Notes under the pieces: generated by a model | What the model was told of the DNA's origin: nothing | Databases searched by the model: none | The model's input: the letters and a program-made list of their open reading frames with translations, nothing else | Part shown: one piece after another, positions 36,826-46,345 of the stretch | How positions within the stretch are numbered: the stretch's first letter is position 1 | Layout: each line of letters opens with the position of its first letter | From: Prosapia bicincta | Taxonomy: Eukaryota > Arthropoda > Insecta > Hemiptera > Cercopidae | NCBI GenBank assembly: GCA_036971475.1 | Contig: JBAIZL010000006.1 | Location: 139,137,231 to 139,201,230 of the forward strand | Length of the DNA: 64,000 nt | Direction of reading: 5' to 3' | Position numbers and translations under genes: made by a program

Positions 36826-37279
36826 TAAGTGAAAGCCGTTGGTTACTTTTTCTCGTTCAAATATCTTACCTCAAGAATTTTGTGTAGGTTTATTTTGTGG
36901 CTATAATTAATGTTTTGCCTGCAACTTGATAAACAGATCTTTGTGTGTGTGTGTCTTAATCAAAGACTTCATTTAGGCCTAGTTTTCACAAAGAGAAAAA
37001 ATCTGTTGCCTGTTATGGGATATCCAACCCAAATTTGTATTTCATTTTTCTCTTAGTGAAACGCTTATATCTTTCATGAAAAAAAGTGTTTGTTTATTAA
37101 GGATTAATAATAAAAAATTAATTAAAATTATTTCTATCATACCCAGGTTTTTTATCACGTAAGTCTTATTCCAATGGCTTTCACTTGGCTCAAGCCATTT
37201 AAGATCTTGCCTCCTAATATAATCCAAGTAAGTCCATTCATTATTGTTTTTCTTATCCAGTCCACTGCAGACCAGAAGG

Positions 37280-37930
37280 TGATAATTTGTCCTTCAATCT
37301 TTCCTCCATAATATTCATAAAACATTATTGGAATTCCCCTGCATTTCCATATGACACGGTGTCCACTGTATTACAATATTGATTACATTGTGTTTTTACA
37401 ATATAGGTTTTTTTGTATTCAACACAATACAATTGCACTACCTGTATTATCATTATTAGCCATTGCTTGTAGTGAGGATTTAGTGTCAAATAATAAAACA
37501 ATGTTGCCATTGAACTATGGTCTTCAGAATCAGTTGTTGAAGAGGCTCATTGATGGCAAGTTCTGCCTCAAAAACACTTGAGTTGTTGCTCAGGGCAAAA
37601 TAGTGTGTGAAGTAGTCACTATAAATTCCTGCTCCCATTCTCCCCGCATTCAGGACCCATCTGTATAGATTCTCATCCAGGATTCCCATGGGAACCAGGA
37701 GTTTAAAGTTACCAATGCAATTTGGGATATCTTTCCAGCATTTCAATAGTCTTGTTCACTGGCTCTATTAGATCCAAATACACATTAAATCGTATGAGAT
37801 CCAATGGATTCACTAAGGGTGAGGTTTGCTCAATTTCAGATGTTTTTATTCTGTTGCCAACAACAACATGCTTAAAACTTGTTTGAGTTTTTAATCTTCG
37901 ATTGGGAAGTAATACTATAATCCACAAATC
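37280..37930 (-). pseudogene. LINE RNase H relic
   Basis: Minus-strand fragments in shifting frames: NVYLDLIEPVNKTIEMLERY, RMGAGIYSDYFTHYFALSNN, SSVFEAELA (second acidic residue) and LLFDTKSSLQAMA (third acidic position). The first Asp block has degenerated. A third LINE lineage, unlike those at 20640 and 25580. Confidence 0.65.
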
Positions 37931-38343
37931 AGCTTCCTATACATTATTTCCTATAGATTAGCTTTTTATAAATGATATCAGCTTTCTTGTTGAAGTCTTC
38001 ATCCAATGGTTTGTTCTTGAATTTTGTACTCCATTATTTTCGGTGAATCTTATTAATCACTTAAACAAGATATTGTTTAAGTGATTAAAAATGATTTGTT
38101 GTTTGTGTAAGGTTGAAGTGACGCTACAGGAGTTGTCTTCAAAGCTCCTGAAATGAAACTTAAACAGCTGTTCTTATCTAGGCAGTAAAGGAGGTGGATA
38201 TAGGAATATAGAAAAGGAAGTAGCAATGACAACACTGGTATCAAATAAATTGTAAAAGCTATAAGTAATTTAATGTAACCTCTAGTGTTCACCAAAATTC
38301 GAGAATGAACAGTTTGTGAGAACTTTAAATTCATGGATTTATC

Positions 38344-38602
38344 ACTTACACTTTTAATCTTTTAAACTTGCCTATAGTAGCACTTACTTTGTTTGTTGAG
38401 GACGGCCGTTTCGCGAGATGTGTCCCTTTGTCAACTCAGACCGTAACTGATCTCAAAGTTTACGTAGGTTCTGTAGAACCTTGAGATCAGTTACGGTCTG
38501 AGTTGACAAAGGGACACATCTCCCGAAACGGCCGTCCTCAACAAACAAAGTAAGTGCTACTATAGGCAAGTTTAAAAGTGTAAGTGATTACTAGTAGCTC
38601 AC
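38344..38602. repeat. Near-perfect hairpin with two outward hammerhead-like arms
   Basis: Arms of about 110 bases (38344-38456 and 38487-38602) differ at very few positions, for example GCGAGA against the complement of TCCCGA. The loop is about 30 bases. Outer sequence CTTACACTTTTAA and TTAAAAGTGTAAG; inner sequence carries one hammerhead-like motif per strand, pointing outward. No ORF. Arm identity indicates recent formation or gene conversion. Confidence 0.9.
38499..38540 (+). ncRNA. Hammerhead ribozyme-like motif in near-perfect hairpin
   Basis: Stem I TGAG (38499-38502) with CTCA (38537-38540). Core TTGACAA (38503-38509), the U3-A8 form. One spare A. Stem II GGGA/TCCC with a six-base loop. 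GAA 38525-38527. Stem III ACGG/CCGT without loop, C at 38536, so the cleavage triplet is GUC. The minus-strand copy in the left arm (about 38403-38444) has one stem II mismatch. Confidence 0.6.
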
Positions 38603-38929
38603 GCGAAGATGGAATCAACAAATGTTCATGGATTTATGTTTAGAAAATCATACTATTACTAAATTATACTATATTTTAATTAAAAAGTTAATAAAATAAT
38701 ACTTCTCTTTGTCTGAGAGATTAAAAGTATAAGAGAATCTTCATCCTATATTTCCCTTAAAAAAATGTTGCTTGTACATAGAGTAAATATTAGGTTAGCA
38801 TTAAGAAATTGTTTTTGTTAAATGCTATGTAATGTTACTATTTATTAGGAATATACTGTGGTTGAATTTAATATTAAATACACAAAAACCTCTTAACCAA
38901 AAACTTTCTTTATTTTACCCTTATGTAAA

Positions 38930-38958
38930 TTTCAGTTACCAAGTAACCATCCTCAGAG
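38930..38958 (-). ncRNA. Hammerhead-like core downstream of Penelope-like element 2
   Basis: Minus strand CTGAGGA (38956-38950), one spare T, six-pair stem II GGTTAC/GTAACT with TTG loop, then GAAA. Stem III and stem I are not convincing. It lies about 240 bases after the GIY-YIG frame on the same strand. Confidence 0.5.
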
Positions 38959-39193
38959 AGATAACATACAAAGACTGATTAACTCTACATAAATACCTTA
39001 TTTATAATCTACGGAACTACTTACCCCCACTCCGACTGCCGCAGCCCCACCTCATAACCAAGGCGTAGCCACGCCCATCGAGTGGAAACAAGATATCCAA
39101 CGTCAACTTACTAAAATATAAATTAATAATACAATGCATTCTAAATTAAAATTTGTTTTTGAAAAATATGCAACACAAAGTTTAATATAAAAA

Positions 39194-40445
39194 TCATAAT
39201 CCTACGTAACAAGTGAATATAAAATTGAATGAGGAATATAAAATTGAAATGATAGGACCTCTATCAGAATTTAATAAACTCTCAGGTTTATGTTTACTAA
39301 TATATAAGCTTTCGAAACTATTTAACAATTTATTAGTCCTAACATTCTTAATTAACTTAGCACTATTAACATCTATATTGTGATTGGTCTCTAAAATATG
39401 GGCAGCAATACTAGACTTATCAAATCTTTGGTATTTAATATCCCTAATATGTTCCTTAAATCTAGTTATAACTTTTCGTCTCGTCTGCCCAATATACATT
39501 TGATCACAAGATTTACAATTAATTTGGTAAATCCCTGATTTATCAAGTGTTTCAACTTTATCTTTAGCATTGCCTAATAAATTTTTAAGGTTATTATGAT
39601 TTTTATACGCAACTCTCAACTTAACATTCTTAAAAAATCCCTCCAACCCTTTGGTTTAAACTCTGTCTAAAGAAAAACTAATAAATCGGCTTTTTTCTTT
39701 AGTTTCCAAAGGTAATGTTAATTTTTTTCCGAAAAATTCTAATCTTTTGCTTCCTAAGAATATTATCAATAATTTTACAATCATAACAATTAAATTCTGC
39801 TATACTTTTAATATGTTCTAATTCAATATTAAAACGTCTTTTACTCAAAGGAATATTAATCAACCTATTAACTAGAGAATTGAAAGTTGCAAATTTGTGT
39901 TGGTTACAATGGTTAGATTCTTTTGGAATAAATCTATCATTCGATGTTGGCTTCCTATAAATATCAAATACTATTTTATCTCTATTTCTAATGTAACAAA
40001 CATCAAGAAACGGTAAACTCTTATCTTTTTCAATTTCATGAGTAAATCTAATATTAGGATGTTGATCATTGATGATCCTTAGAAATGGATCTATTTGAAA
40101 TTCATTGATATTAAATATAGCAAAAATATCATCAACATATCTAATCAGACACAAGGAAAATAGCTAAGTTTCTTTTTCAATTCTAATTCAAAATTGCTCA
40201 TAAAAAGTTCTGCTAAGAAAGGGGATAGGCTGTTTCCCATTGTTGTACCATCTTTTTGTTTATAAAAATTATCATTAAATTGAAAATAATTATTATTCAT
40301 ACAACAATTAGTTAATTTTACAAACTGGTCAACTTTTTCAACATCATTTTCAATCAATAACTCCTTTAACAAATCTAATGTTTCCGTTACTGGAATACTT
40401 GGAAAAAGAGAACAGGCATCAAAAGAAACTAAAATTTCTTCATCT
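39194..40445 (-). pseudogene. Penelope-like element 2: RT plus GIY-YIG, frameshifted
   Basis: Minus-strand order: RT motif A (LVSFDACSLFPSIPV, about 40400-40440), NYFQFNDNFYKQKDGTTMGN, then after a frame change near 40150 motif C IRYVDDIFAIF, LPFLDVCYI and YRKPTSND, and after a second break near 39660 the GIY-YIG domain (SGIYQINCKSCDQMYIGQ, RFKEH). At the 5' side it stops abruptly at a CA-rich microsatellite. Only distantly related to element 1 and to the pair at 40650-43945, so at least three Penelope-like lineages have been active. Confidence 0.92.
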
Positions 40446-40463
40446 GTCAGTCACAGTTAAATA

Positions 40464-40560
40464 TCACACACACACACACATACACGCACATAGAAATATA
40501 TAATTGGGATATTTAACATTGTCCGTTATTTTTTCGTTTCACTGACTTTATAAGGTTAAT

Positions 40561-40630
<70 letters not shown>
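40464..40630. repeat. CA-rich and TA microsatellites
   Basis: A short CA run near 40466-40490 and a long TA run at 40564-40628. The latter abuts the outer end of the Penelope-like palindrome. Confidence 0.9.
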
Positions 40631-40632
<2 letters not shown>

Positions 40633-40764
40633 TTATTTATTTATAGGTTAGTTTTGGTTGGTAAAGATTATTTAGATTTTTTGGACTAGGAGACTGCCAG
40701 ACTTACCTTGGTAAGAGTCCACTCTGTAGTCTTTGAAATAGAAACACACAAAAGCACTTAAACA

Positions 40765-40803
40765 ATGATATATTTCAACCACACAGTGGTCTTTGTCAAT
40801 CGA
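40765..40803 (-). ncRNA. Hammerhead-like motif, left Penelope-like copy
   Basis: Mirror of the motif at 43800-43838: minus-strand TTGACAA, stem II GACCAC/GTGGTT, GAA, self-complementary ATATAT, C. Stem I is not evident. Confidence 0.45.
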
Positions 40804-40901
40804 AGAGAAAACACAAAAAGAAATATGAGAGAATGAAATAAAATAATTGTAATCACAGATTGTGTAGAGTAGAAATCAGATGTCACAGATGCACAGATTA
40901 A

Positions 40902-40965
<64 letters not shown>

Positions 40966-41050
40966 TCCATGAGCATATGAGTGATTATAGTTTATATAAG
41001 TCTGTCAGGGTAAAAGAGATAAGGCTATTAGGGAAAAAAAATGAATGGAT

Positions 41051-42245
41051 TTATCTGATGTTGAGGTTAGGGGATTCTCTGGACTTGGTATACCACTGGT
41101 ATGATAGTTCCCACCTTCTCAGTTCTGAGGGATTGCAATCAGGGGGGAGTGATTTAATTATTTTTGTGGTATAGCAGTCATCAAAAGTTGTGATGTTGTG
41201 ACTCGCAGCATGTTGAGCGGTTGGTCTATCCATATTCATAATTTTAACATCATGTCTGTGGCCATTCATTCTGATATTCAGACCATCCGTGGTCAGGCCT
41301 ATGTACTGTGCTGAGCAAAGTTTACATTGTAGCTGGTATATGACATTTTTCGATGTACAATTATGATGACCCTGTATTTTGAAGACCATTTTTGTTGTTT
41401 GGCTGTTGAAACTATTTGCTGAGGGGTGTATTGGACACGTCTTGCATGGGAAGGAGCCATGAGGAAGTTTGTGTGCTTTCTCTGTATCAGGGTCTGATAC
41501 TTTAGGATGTACTAGGATGTTTTTCAAGTTGGGAGGTTGCTTGTACCAAATTTGCGGTGGATCGGTGAAAAGATTTTTGGTGTGGACGGAAGCTTGAAGA
41601 ATTTTGAAGCCATCTCTCAATATCTTGTTGAGTTTATGAAGACCAGGATGGTAGTCTGTTATTAAAGACAGTTTATTTTGTTCTGTTTGTGGTTTATGGT
41701 GAACCATGCTGAATGAATTTGGTTTTCAATGAGTTTTTTTGGGTATCCTCTTCTCTGGAAGGCTGTTGATATCTTTCTATTAAAATCTTCCTATTCCCTA
41801 TCATTCGAACAGATTCTCTTACCCCTGATTGCTTGACTGTGTGGAATGGATCGTTTTATGTTTATTGGGTGGTTGCTGTCGAAATGGAGATATTGTAGGT
41901 GGTTTGTCGATTTGATGTGAATTCCTGTGTTGATATTTCCATTCTGGAGTGTTACCTCTACATCCAAAAAGGTGATGGCTGATGTAGATTTCTCCCAGGT
42001 AAATTGAAGTGTGGAGAATTGTGTCAGGCTGTCTAAAAATGCCTCAAGTGTTGAAGCACCCTGTGTCCAAATTAGGAAGATGTCATCTATATATCTATAC
42101 CAACATAATGGCTGGTGTGTTTGTGTCTTTAGAAAACTTTCTTCCAACAATCCCATGTACAGACTTGCGTACGATGGTGCCATTCTGGTGCCCATTGCTG
42201 TTCCCTTTATTTGAAGGTAGTTCCTTCCCTCAAACTGAAAGTTGT
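41051..42245 (-). pseudogene. Penelope-like element 3, left copy, frameshifted
   Basis: Minus strand carries RT from NNFQFEGRNYLQIKGTAMGT through motif C YRYIDDIFLIW and FLDVEV, is broken near 41790-41707 by small deletions relative to the right copy, then resumes in the GIY-YIG part (VIYQLQCKLCSAQYIGL, RMNGHRHD). It lacks four codons in the cysteine cluster before GIY-YIG (SFPCKTCPI against SFPCNRPRCKTCPI on the right). Confidence 0.9.
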
Positions 42246-43599
42246 TTTCACCTCTCTCTATACCAACATCCTTCATGCACACGGCCTATCTGCAATAGAG
42301 AATTTTCTAAACAAACGTCCAGGCAAGCCTTTACCCACTACATCTTTTCTTGTGAACCTGACCAGGTTCATCCTCGAGAAGAACAACTTTCAGTTTGAGG
42401 GAAGGAACTACCTTCAAATAAAGGAAACAGCAATGGGCACCAGAATGGTACCATCGTACGCAAATCTGTACATGGGATTGTTGGAAGAAAGTTTTCTAAA
42501 GACACAAACACACCAGCTATTATGTTGGTATAGATATATAGATGACATCTTCCTAATTTGGACACAGGGTGTTTCAACACTTGAGGCATTTTTAGACAGC
42601 CTGACACAATTCTCCACACTTCAATTTATCTGGGAGAAATCTACATCAGCCATCACCTTTTTGGATGTAGAGGTAAAACTCCAGAATGGAAATATCAACA
42701 CAGGAATTCACATCAAACCGACAAACCACCTACAATATCTCCATTTCGACAGCAACCACCCAATAAACATAAAACGATCCATTCCACACAGTCAAGCAAT
42801 CAGGGGTAAGAGAATCTGTTCTAATGATAGGGAATTGGAAGATTTTAATAAAAAGATATCAACAGCCTTCCAGAGAAGAGGATACCCAAAAAAACTCATT
42901 GAAAACCAAATTCATTCAGCACAATCCTCGGTTCACCATAAACCACAAACAGAACAAAATAAACTGTCTTTAATAACAGACTACCATCCTGGTCTTCATA
43001 AACTCAACAAGATATTGAGAGATGGCTTCAAAATTCTTCATGCTTCCGTCCACACCAAAAATCTTTTCACCGATCCACCGCAAATTTGGTACAAGCAACC
43101 TCTCAACTTGAAAAACATCCTAGTACATCCTAAACTACCAGACCCTGATACAGAGAAACCACACAAACTTCCTCATGGCTCCTTCCCATGCAATAGACCT
43201 AGATGCAAGACGTGTCCAATACACCCCTCAGCAAATAGTTTCAACAGCCAAACAACAAAAATGGTCTTCAAAATACAGGGTCATCATAATTGTACATCGA
43301 AAAATGTCATATACCAGCTACAATGTAAACTTTGCTCAGCACAGTACATAGGCCTGACCACGGATGGTCTGAATATCAGAATGAATGGCCACAGACATGA
43401 TGTTAAAATTATGAATATGGATAGACCAACCGCTCAACATGCTGCGAGTCACAACATCACAACTTTTGATGACTGCTATACCACAAAAATAATTAAATCA
43501 CTCCCCCCTGATTGCAATCCCTCAGAACTGAGAAGGTGGGAACTATCATACCAGTGGTATACCAAGTCCAGAGAATCCCCTAACCTCAACATCAGATAA
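42242..43599 (+). CDS. Penelope-like element 3, right copy: RT (partial) plus GIY-YIG, open frame
   Basis: Open for about 450 codons. It enters in the RT near motif A (FTSLYTNILHAHGLSAIENF), then EGRNYLQIKETAMGTRM, motif C YRYIDDIFLIW, FLDVEV and a linker with a cysteine cluster (CNRPRCKTC). The GIY-YIG domain has QLQCKLCSAQYIGL. Start coordinates mark where element homology begins; the 5' end is lost at the palindrome centre, so there is no native start and the protein would lack the N-terminal RT region. The cysteine cluster before GIY-YIG is reminiscent of the Neptune group, but I cannot place it firmly. Confidence 0.9.
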
Positions 43600-43799
43600 A
43601 TCCATTCATTTTTTTTCCCTAATAGCCTTATCTCTTTTACCATGACAGACTTATATAAACTATAATTACTCATATGTTCATGGAAAAAATATATATATAT
43701 CTTTAATCTGTGCATCTGTGACATCTGATTTCTACTCTACACAATGTGATTACAATTATTTTATTTCATTCTCTCATATTTCTTTTTGTGTTTTCTCTT

Positions 43800-43838
43800 C
43801 TATTGACAAAGACCACTGTGTGGTTGAAATATATCATT
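43800..43838 (+). ncRNA. Hammerhead-like motif, right Penelope-like copy
   Basis: TTGACAA (43803-43809) with U3-A8, one spare A, stem II GACCAC/GTGGTT with TGT loop, GAA (43826-43828), self-complementary ATATAT, C at 43835 (AUC triplet). About 200 bases after the stop of the GIY-YIG frame. Stem I weak. Confidence 0.5.
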
Positions 43839-43946
43839 GTTTAAGTGCTTTTATGTGTTTCTATTTCAAGACTACAGAGTGGACTCTTACCAAGGTAAGT
43901 CTGTCAGTCTCCTAGTCCAAAAAATCTAAATAATCTTACATATGCT

Positions 43947-43948
<2 letters not shown>

Positions 43949-43979
<31 letters not shown>
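43949..43979. repeat. TA microsatellite at right edge of the Penelope-like palindrome
   Basis: About 15 TA units; with the run at 40564-40628 it brackets the inverted pair, suggesting insertion into, or generation of, TA-rich targets. Confidence 0.85.
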
Positions 43980-43982
<3 letters not shown>

Positions 43983-44689
43983 CATAATAAAGAATCTTTT
44001 AAAAAGCTTGAATATGAGAGCATGTAATTAATAGTTGTTGAAAGTCAACTTGCAAATATACCAGATAAGTTTCATGTTTAGGTACATTAAAGTGTAAGTG
44101 ATATATATAACCTAAGGTAGCGGTGCTTCGGGCAGTTTAAACCCGCTCCCAAGTTAATTAAAAAAAGTGATATATATTAATGTAATATATTATAGAAACA
44201 TAATTGTCATTTAAAAATGCTGTAAATATTGATATGTTAGAAAGTAAACAACACTGTTGTATAAGTTACTTGTTATTTTAGAAAAAATATAAAATTGTAC
44301 CAAAATATTAGGCTATAAATTTATTTAATACAAAACTACCTTTTTATTTTACTTGTAGAGAGTACTTGTTTAAAGTTTTAAAAAGCTTGTTTTATAAAAG
44401 TAAAAAAGGAATTTTAGCTTACATACAGTTTTAGGATTCCGAATATCCTAAAATCAAATTAAAAAATGTCTCTTGAGTTTTTAATAAGTTATGTTGATGT
44501 GAAGTAAAACTAATTTCAATAATTCAAAGTTTTGATCTAGGACATAACTTTCTTCTAGGCAAGATTTATTTATAAGATTATTTAAACATTTGGTGAGCAA
44601 ACAAGTATTATAAGAAATTTTAAAAGAAAAGTCAATTCCTACTAAGTGTCTACAGAGAAAAAAAAATTATTCTAGTTACTTTTTATTTT

Positions 44690-44930
44690 ATAATTACATA
44701 TTACATATTTGTTATTACTTGCAACCAGATTTTTTGTTTACTAAGGGTTGTTAAATTGTTAACTTACACTTGGAGGAAACGTTTTTGTCTTACGACTTCT
44801 TCAGCTTTCAGGAAGCCTCCAGACTTAACAAAAAGTCTGGTCGCAAGTAATAGCAAAAGTGTAATAAGTAATTAACAGCCAGCTCTTCATGAATAGCAAC
44901 AAGATTTCGATATTTTATAATTACAATTAA
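44690..44930 (-). repeat. Dispersed repeat family B, copy split from its flank by the LTR element
   Basis: Contains the CACTTGGAGGAAACG hammerhead-like palindrome half (minus-strand CTGAAGA at 44804-44798; GAA changed to AAA) and AGTGTAATAAGTAATTAACA, then GCAACAAGATTTCGAT just before the LTR. Same order as at 56125-56340 (reverse). Confidence 0.6.
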
Positions 44931-44943
44931 TATAAATATGTAT

Positions 44944-46136
44944 TGTAACATTTTGAAGTAGTATACATATAAAAGGCACTTACCAAAATAAGATAAATAT
45001 ATAAAAATAAATTCAGTATGTAAAAATTACTAAAATATACCAGGAACGAATTGTAAACATAACCTAATTTCACTTGTATAGAAAATGCACACGGCCACAT
45101 TTTAGATTTAATCACAAGATTTTATATAAAAGAAAAAAAACACACAAATCACTATTTATAAGAAAATGTATTAGAAATAATTGATAGGTAACAATTTAAA
45201 TAGAACTATGTAAAAATACACTTAAAACTTTCACACGGCAAGCTAGTGAAATGTGCTGTAGTAAACACGATGAATAACGGATTTGTGGAGTTGCGTGCGC
45301 ATTGACCGGCAAAAGATGTTCGTTTTAAATATTTCTCGTGGAGATATAATATAAAACAGTTTTGGATTTAAATGCAAAGAAATTTAAGTGCAGTTGTTAA
45401 GAAGAAGAAGTGTATCCGTAAAGAAGAAGAACATGACATCCGTAAAGCTGTTACTTGCAAGGAATAAACGAAAAAATAGCGGAAATTCACGACTTGGCCA
45501 TTTTTTTCTAACAAAGGTAGCGTCAGTAAGCAGTTGGAACAAAGCATCGGAACGAGGAAGACGTATTCAGAATTGGCTGTCGAAATTTTATTTTTTTAAC
45601 TGGTGCGGAAAGTGCAGTATCGTATTTAAATCATAATTACAGAGTAACAATAAGCCAAACCATTGAACTGATCAATTAAGAAGACATTATTCAGGAAATA
45701 TATTTAATTAAGAACTAAAATAACTTGTAAAAATTTTAACTTGTAAAAATTGTAATTTAGATATTTTTTTTTTGAAAGTGCCAACTCAAAATTTATTAGT
45801 CAAAATTTAGAAAACCCACCTATTTAACCCGAGATAAAGAGAGCTCAAGCTCAAATTGAAATAATTAAATCAATTTCAATTCATATTAAATTTTATAACT
45901 AAACTTCTTGCTGCCATAACAAAATTTAGACTTAGGCTAATAAAGCTTAATTTTTGTAATTCTTTGTAGAGGAAATAAGAATTTTTAATTAGTAAGTGAC
46001 TTTGTAAAAGATAACAAGGAATGTCATTTTAAGATATTAAAAGTTTATTGTAACAAAAAGCAGCATTGAAGTGTTATTTCTTTTAAATTATAAATTTTAT
46101 TAAGACTTGTATAAAACAAAATTACCAATTATTACA
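44944..46136 (+). repeat. 5' LTR
   Basis: Starts TGTAACATTTTGAAG, ends CCAATTATTACA. Differs from the 3' LTR only within about 45690-45830 (about five substitutions and three small indels, including a T-run). A short frame at 45388-45636 is present in both LTRs but begins with GTG, so I do not call it a gene. Confidence 0.95.
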
Positions 46137-46160
46137 TTTGGCACACAAACGTGGGGCACG
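46137..46160 (+). other. Probable primer binding site
   Basis: TTTGGCACACAAACGTGGGG starts immediately after the LTR. TGG at 46139 would pair with a tRNA CCA end, and the ACGTGGGGC context is common after 5' LTRs. The tRNA species is not determined. Confidence 0.6.
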
Positions 46161-46345
46161 ATTATAAAAAAAAATTTAAGAATTAACCTCAAGGCACTTT
46201 AGATAAGATTATTAATTAAATATTTGTATTAATATTGTTTACTTTTCAGGACTTTGCAACCATAAGTCAATAATTTTTTTATTTTCAAAATTTAAATAGA
46301 ATAAAGGGGAATTTTGAAATTTTAGATAAAGAAATAAAAAAAAAA

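Larger units (their letters stand above)
40650..43945. repeat. Head-to-head inverted pair of Penelope-like elements
   Basis: The left arm (about 40650-42245) and right arm (about 42380-43945) are near-identical reverse complements; the 134 bases between belong to the right copy only. Arms include the whole GIY-YIG end, the 3' UTR, a hammerhead-like motif and the outer CCAAAAAATCTAAATAAT boundary. A TA run sits inside each arm at the same place (40904-40961 and about 43690-43700) but is much longer on the left. Confidence 0.9.

Noticed and set aside
40904..40961. TA run as a CRISPR-like or structural array
   Set aside because: Plain dinucleotide microsatellite.
45388..45636. 82-codon frame identical in both LTRs
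   Set aside because: Starts with GTG, has no recognisable homology, and identity only reflects that the LTRs are young duplicates.
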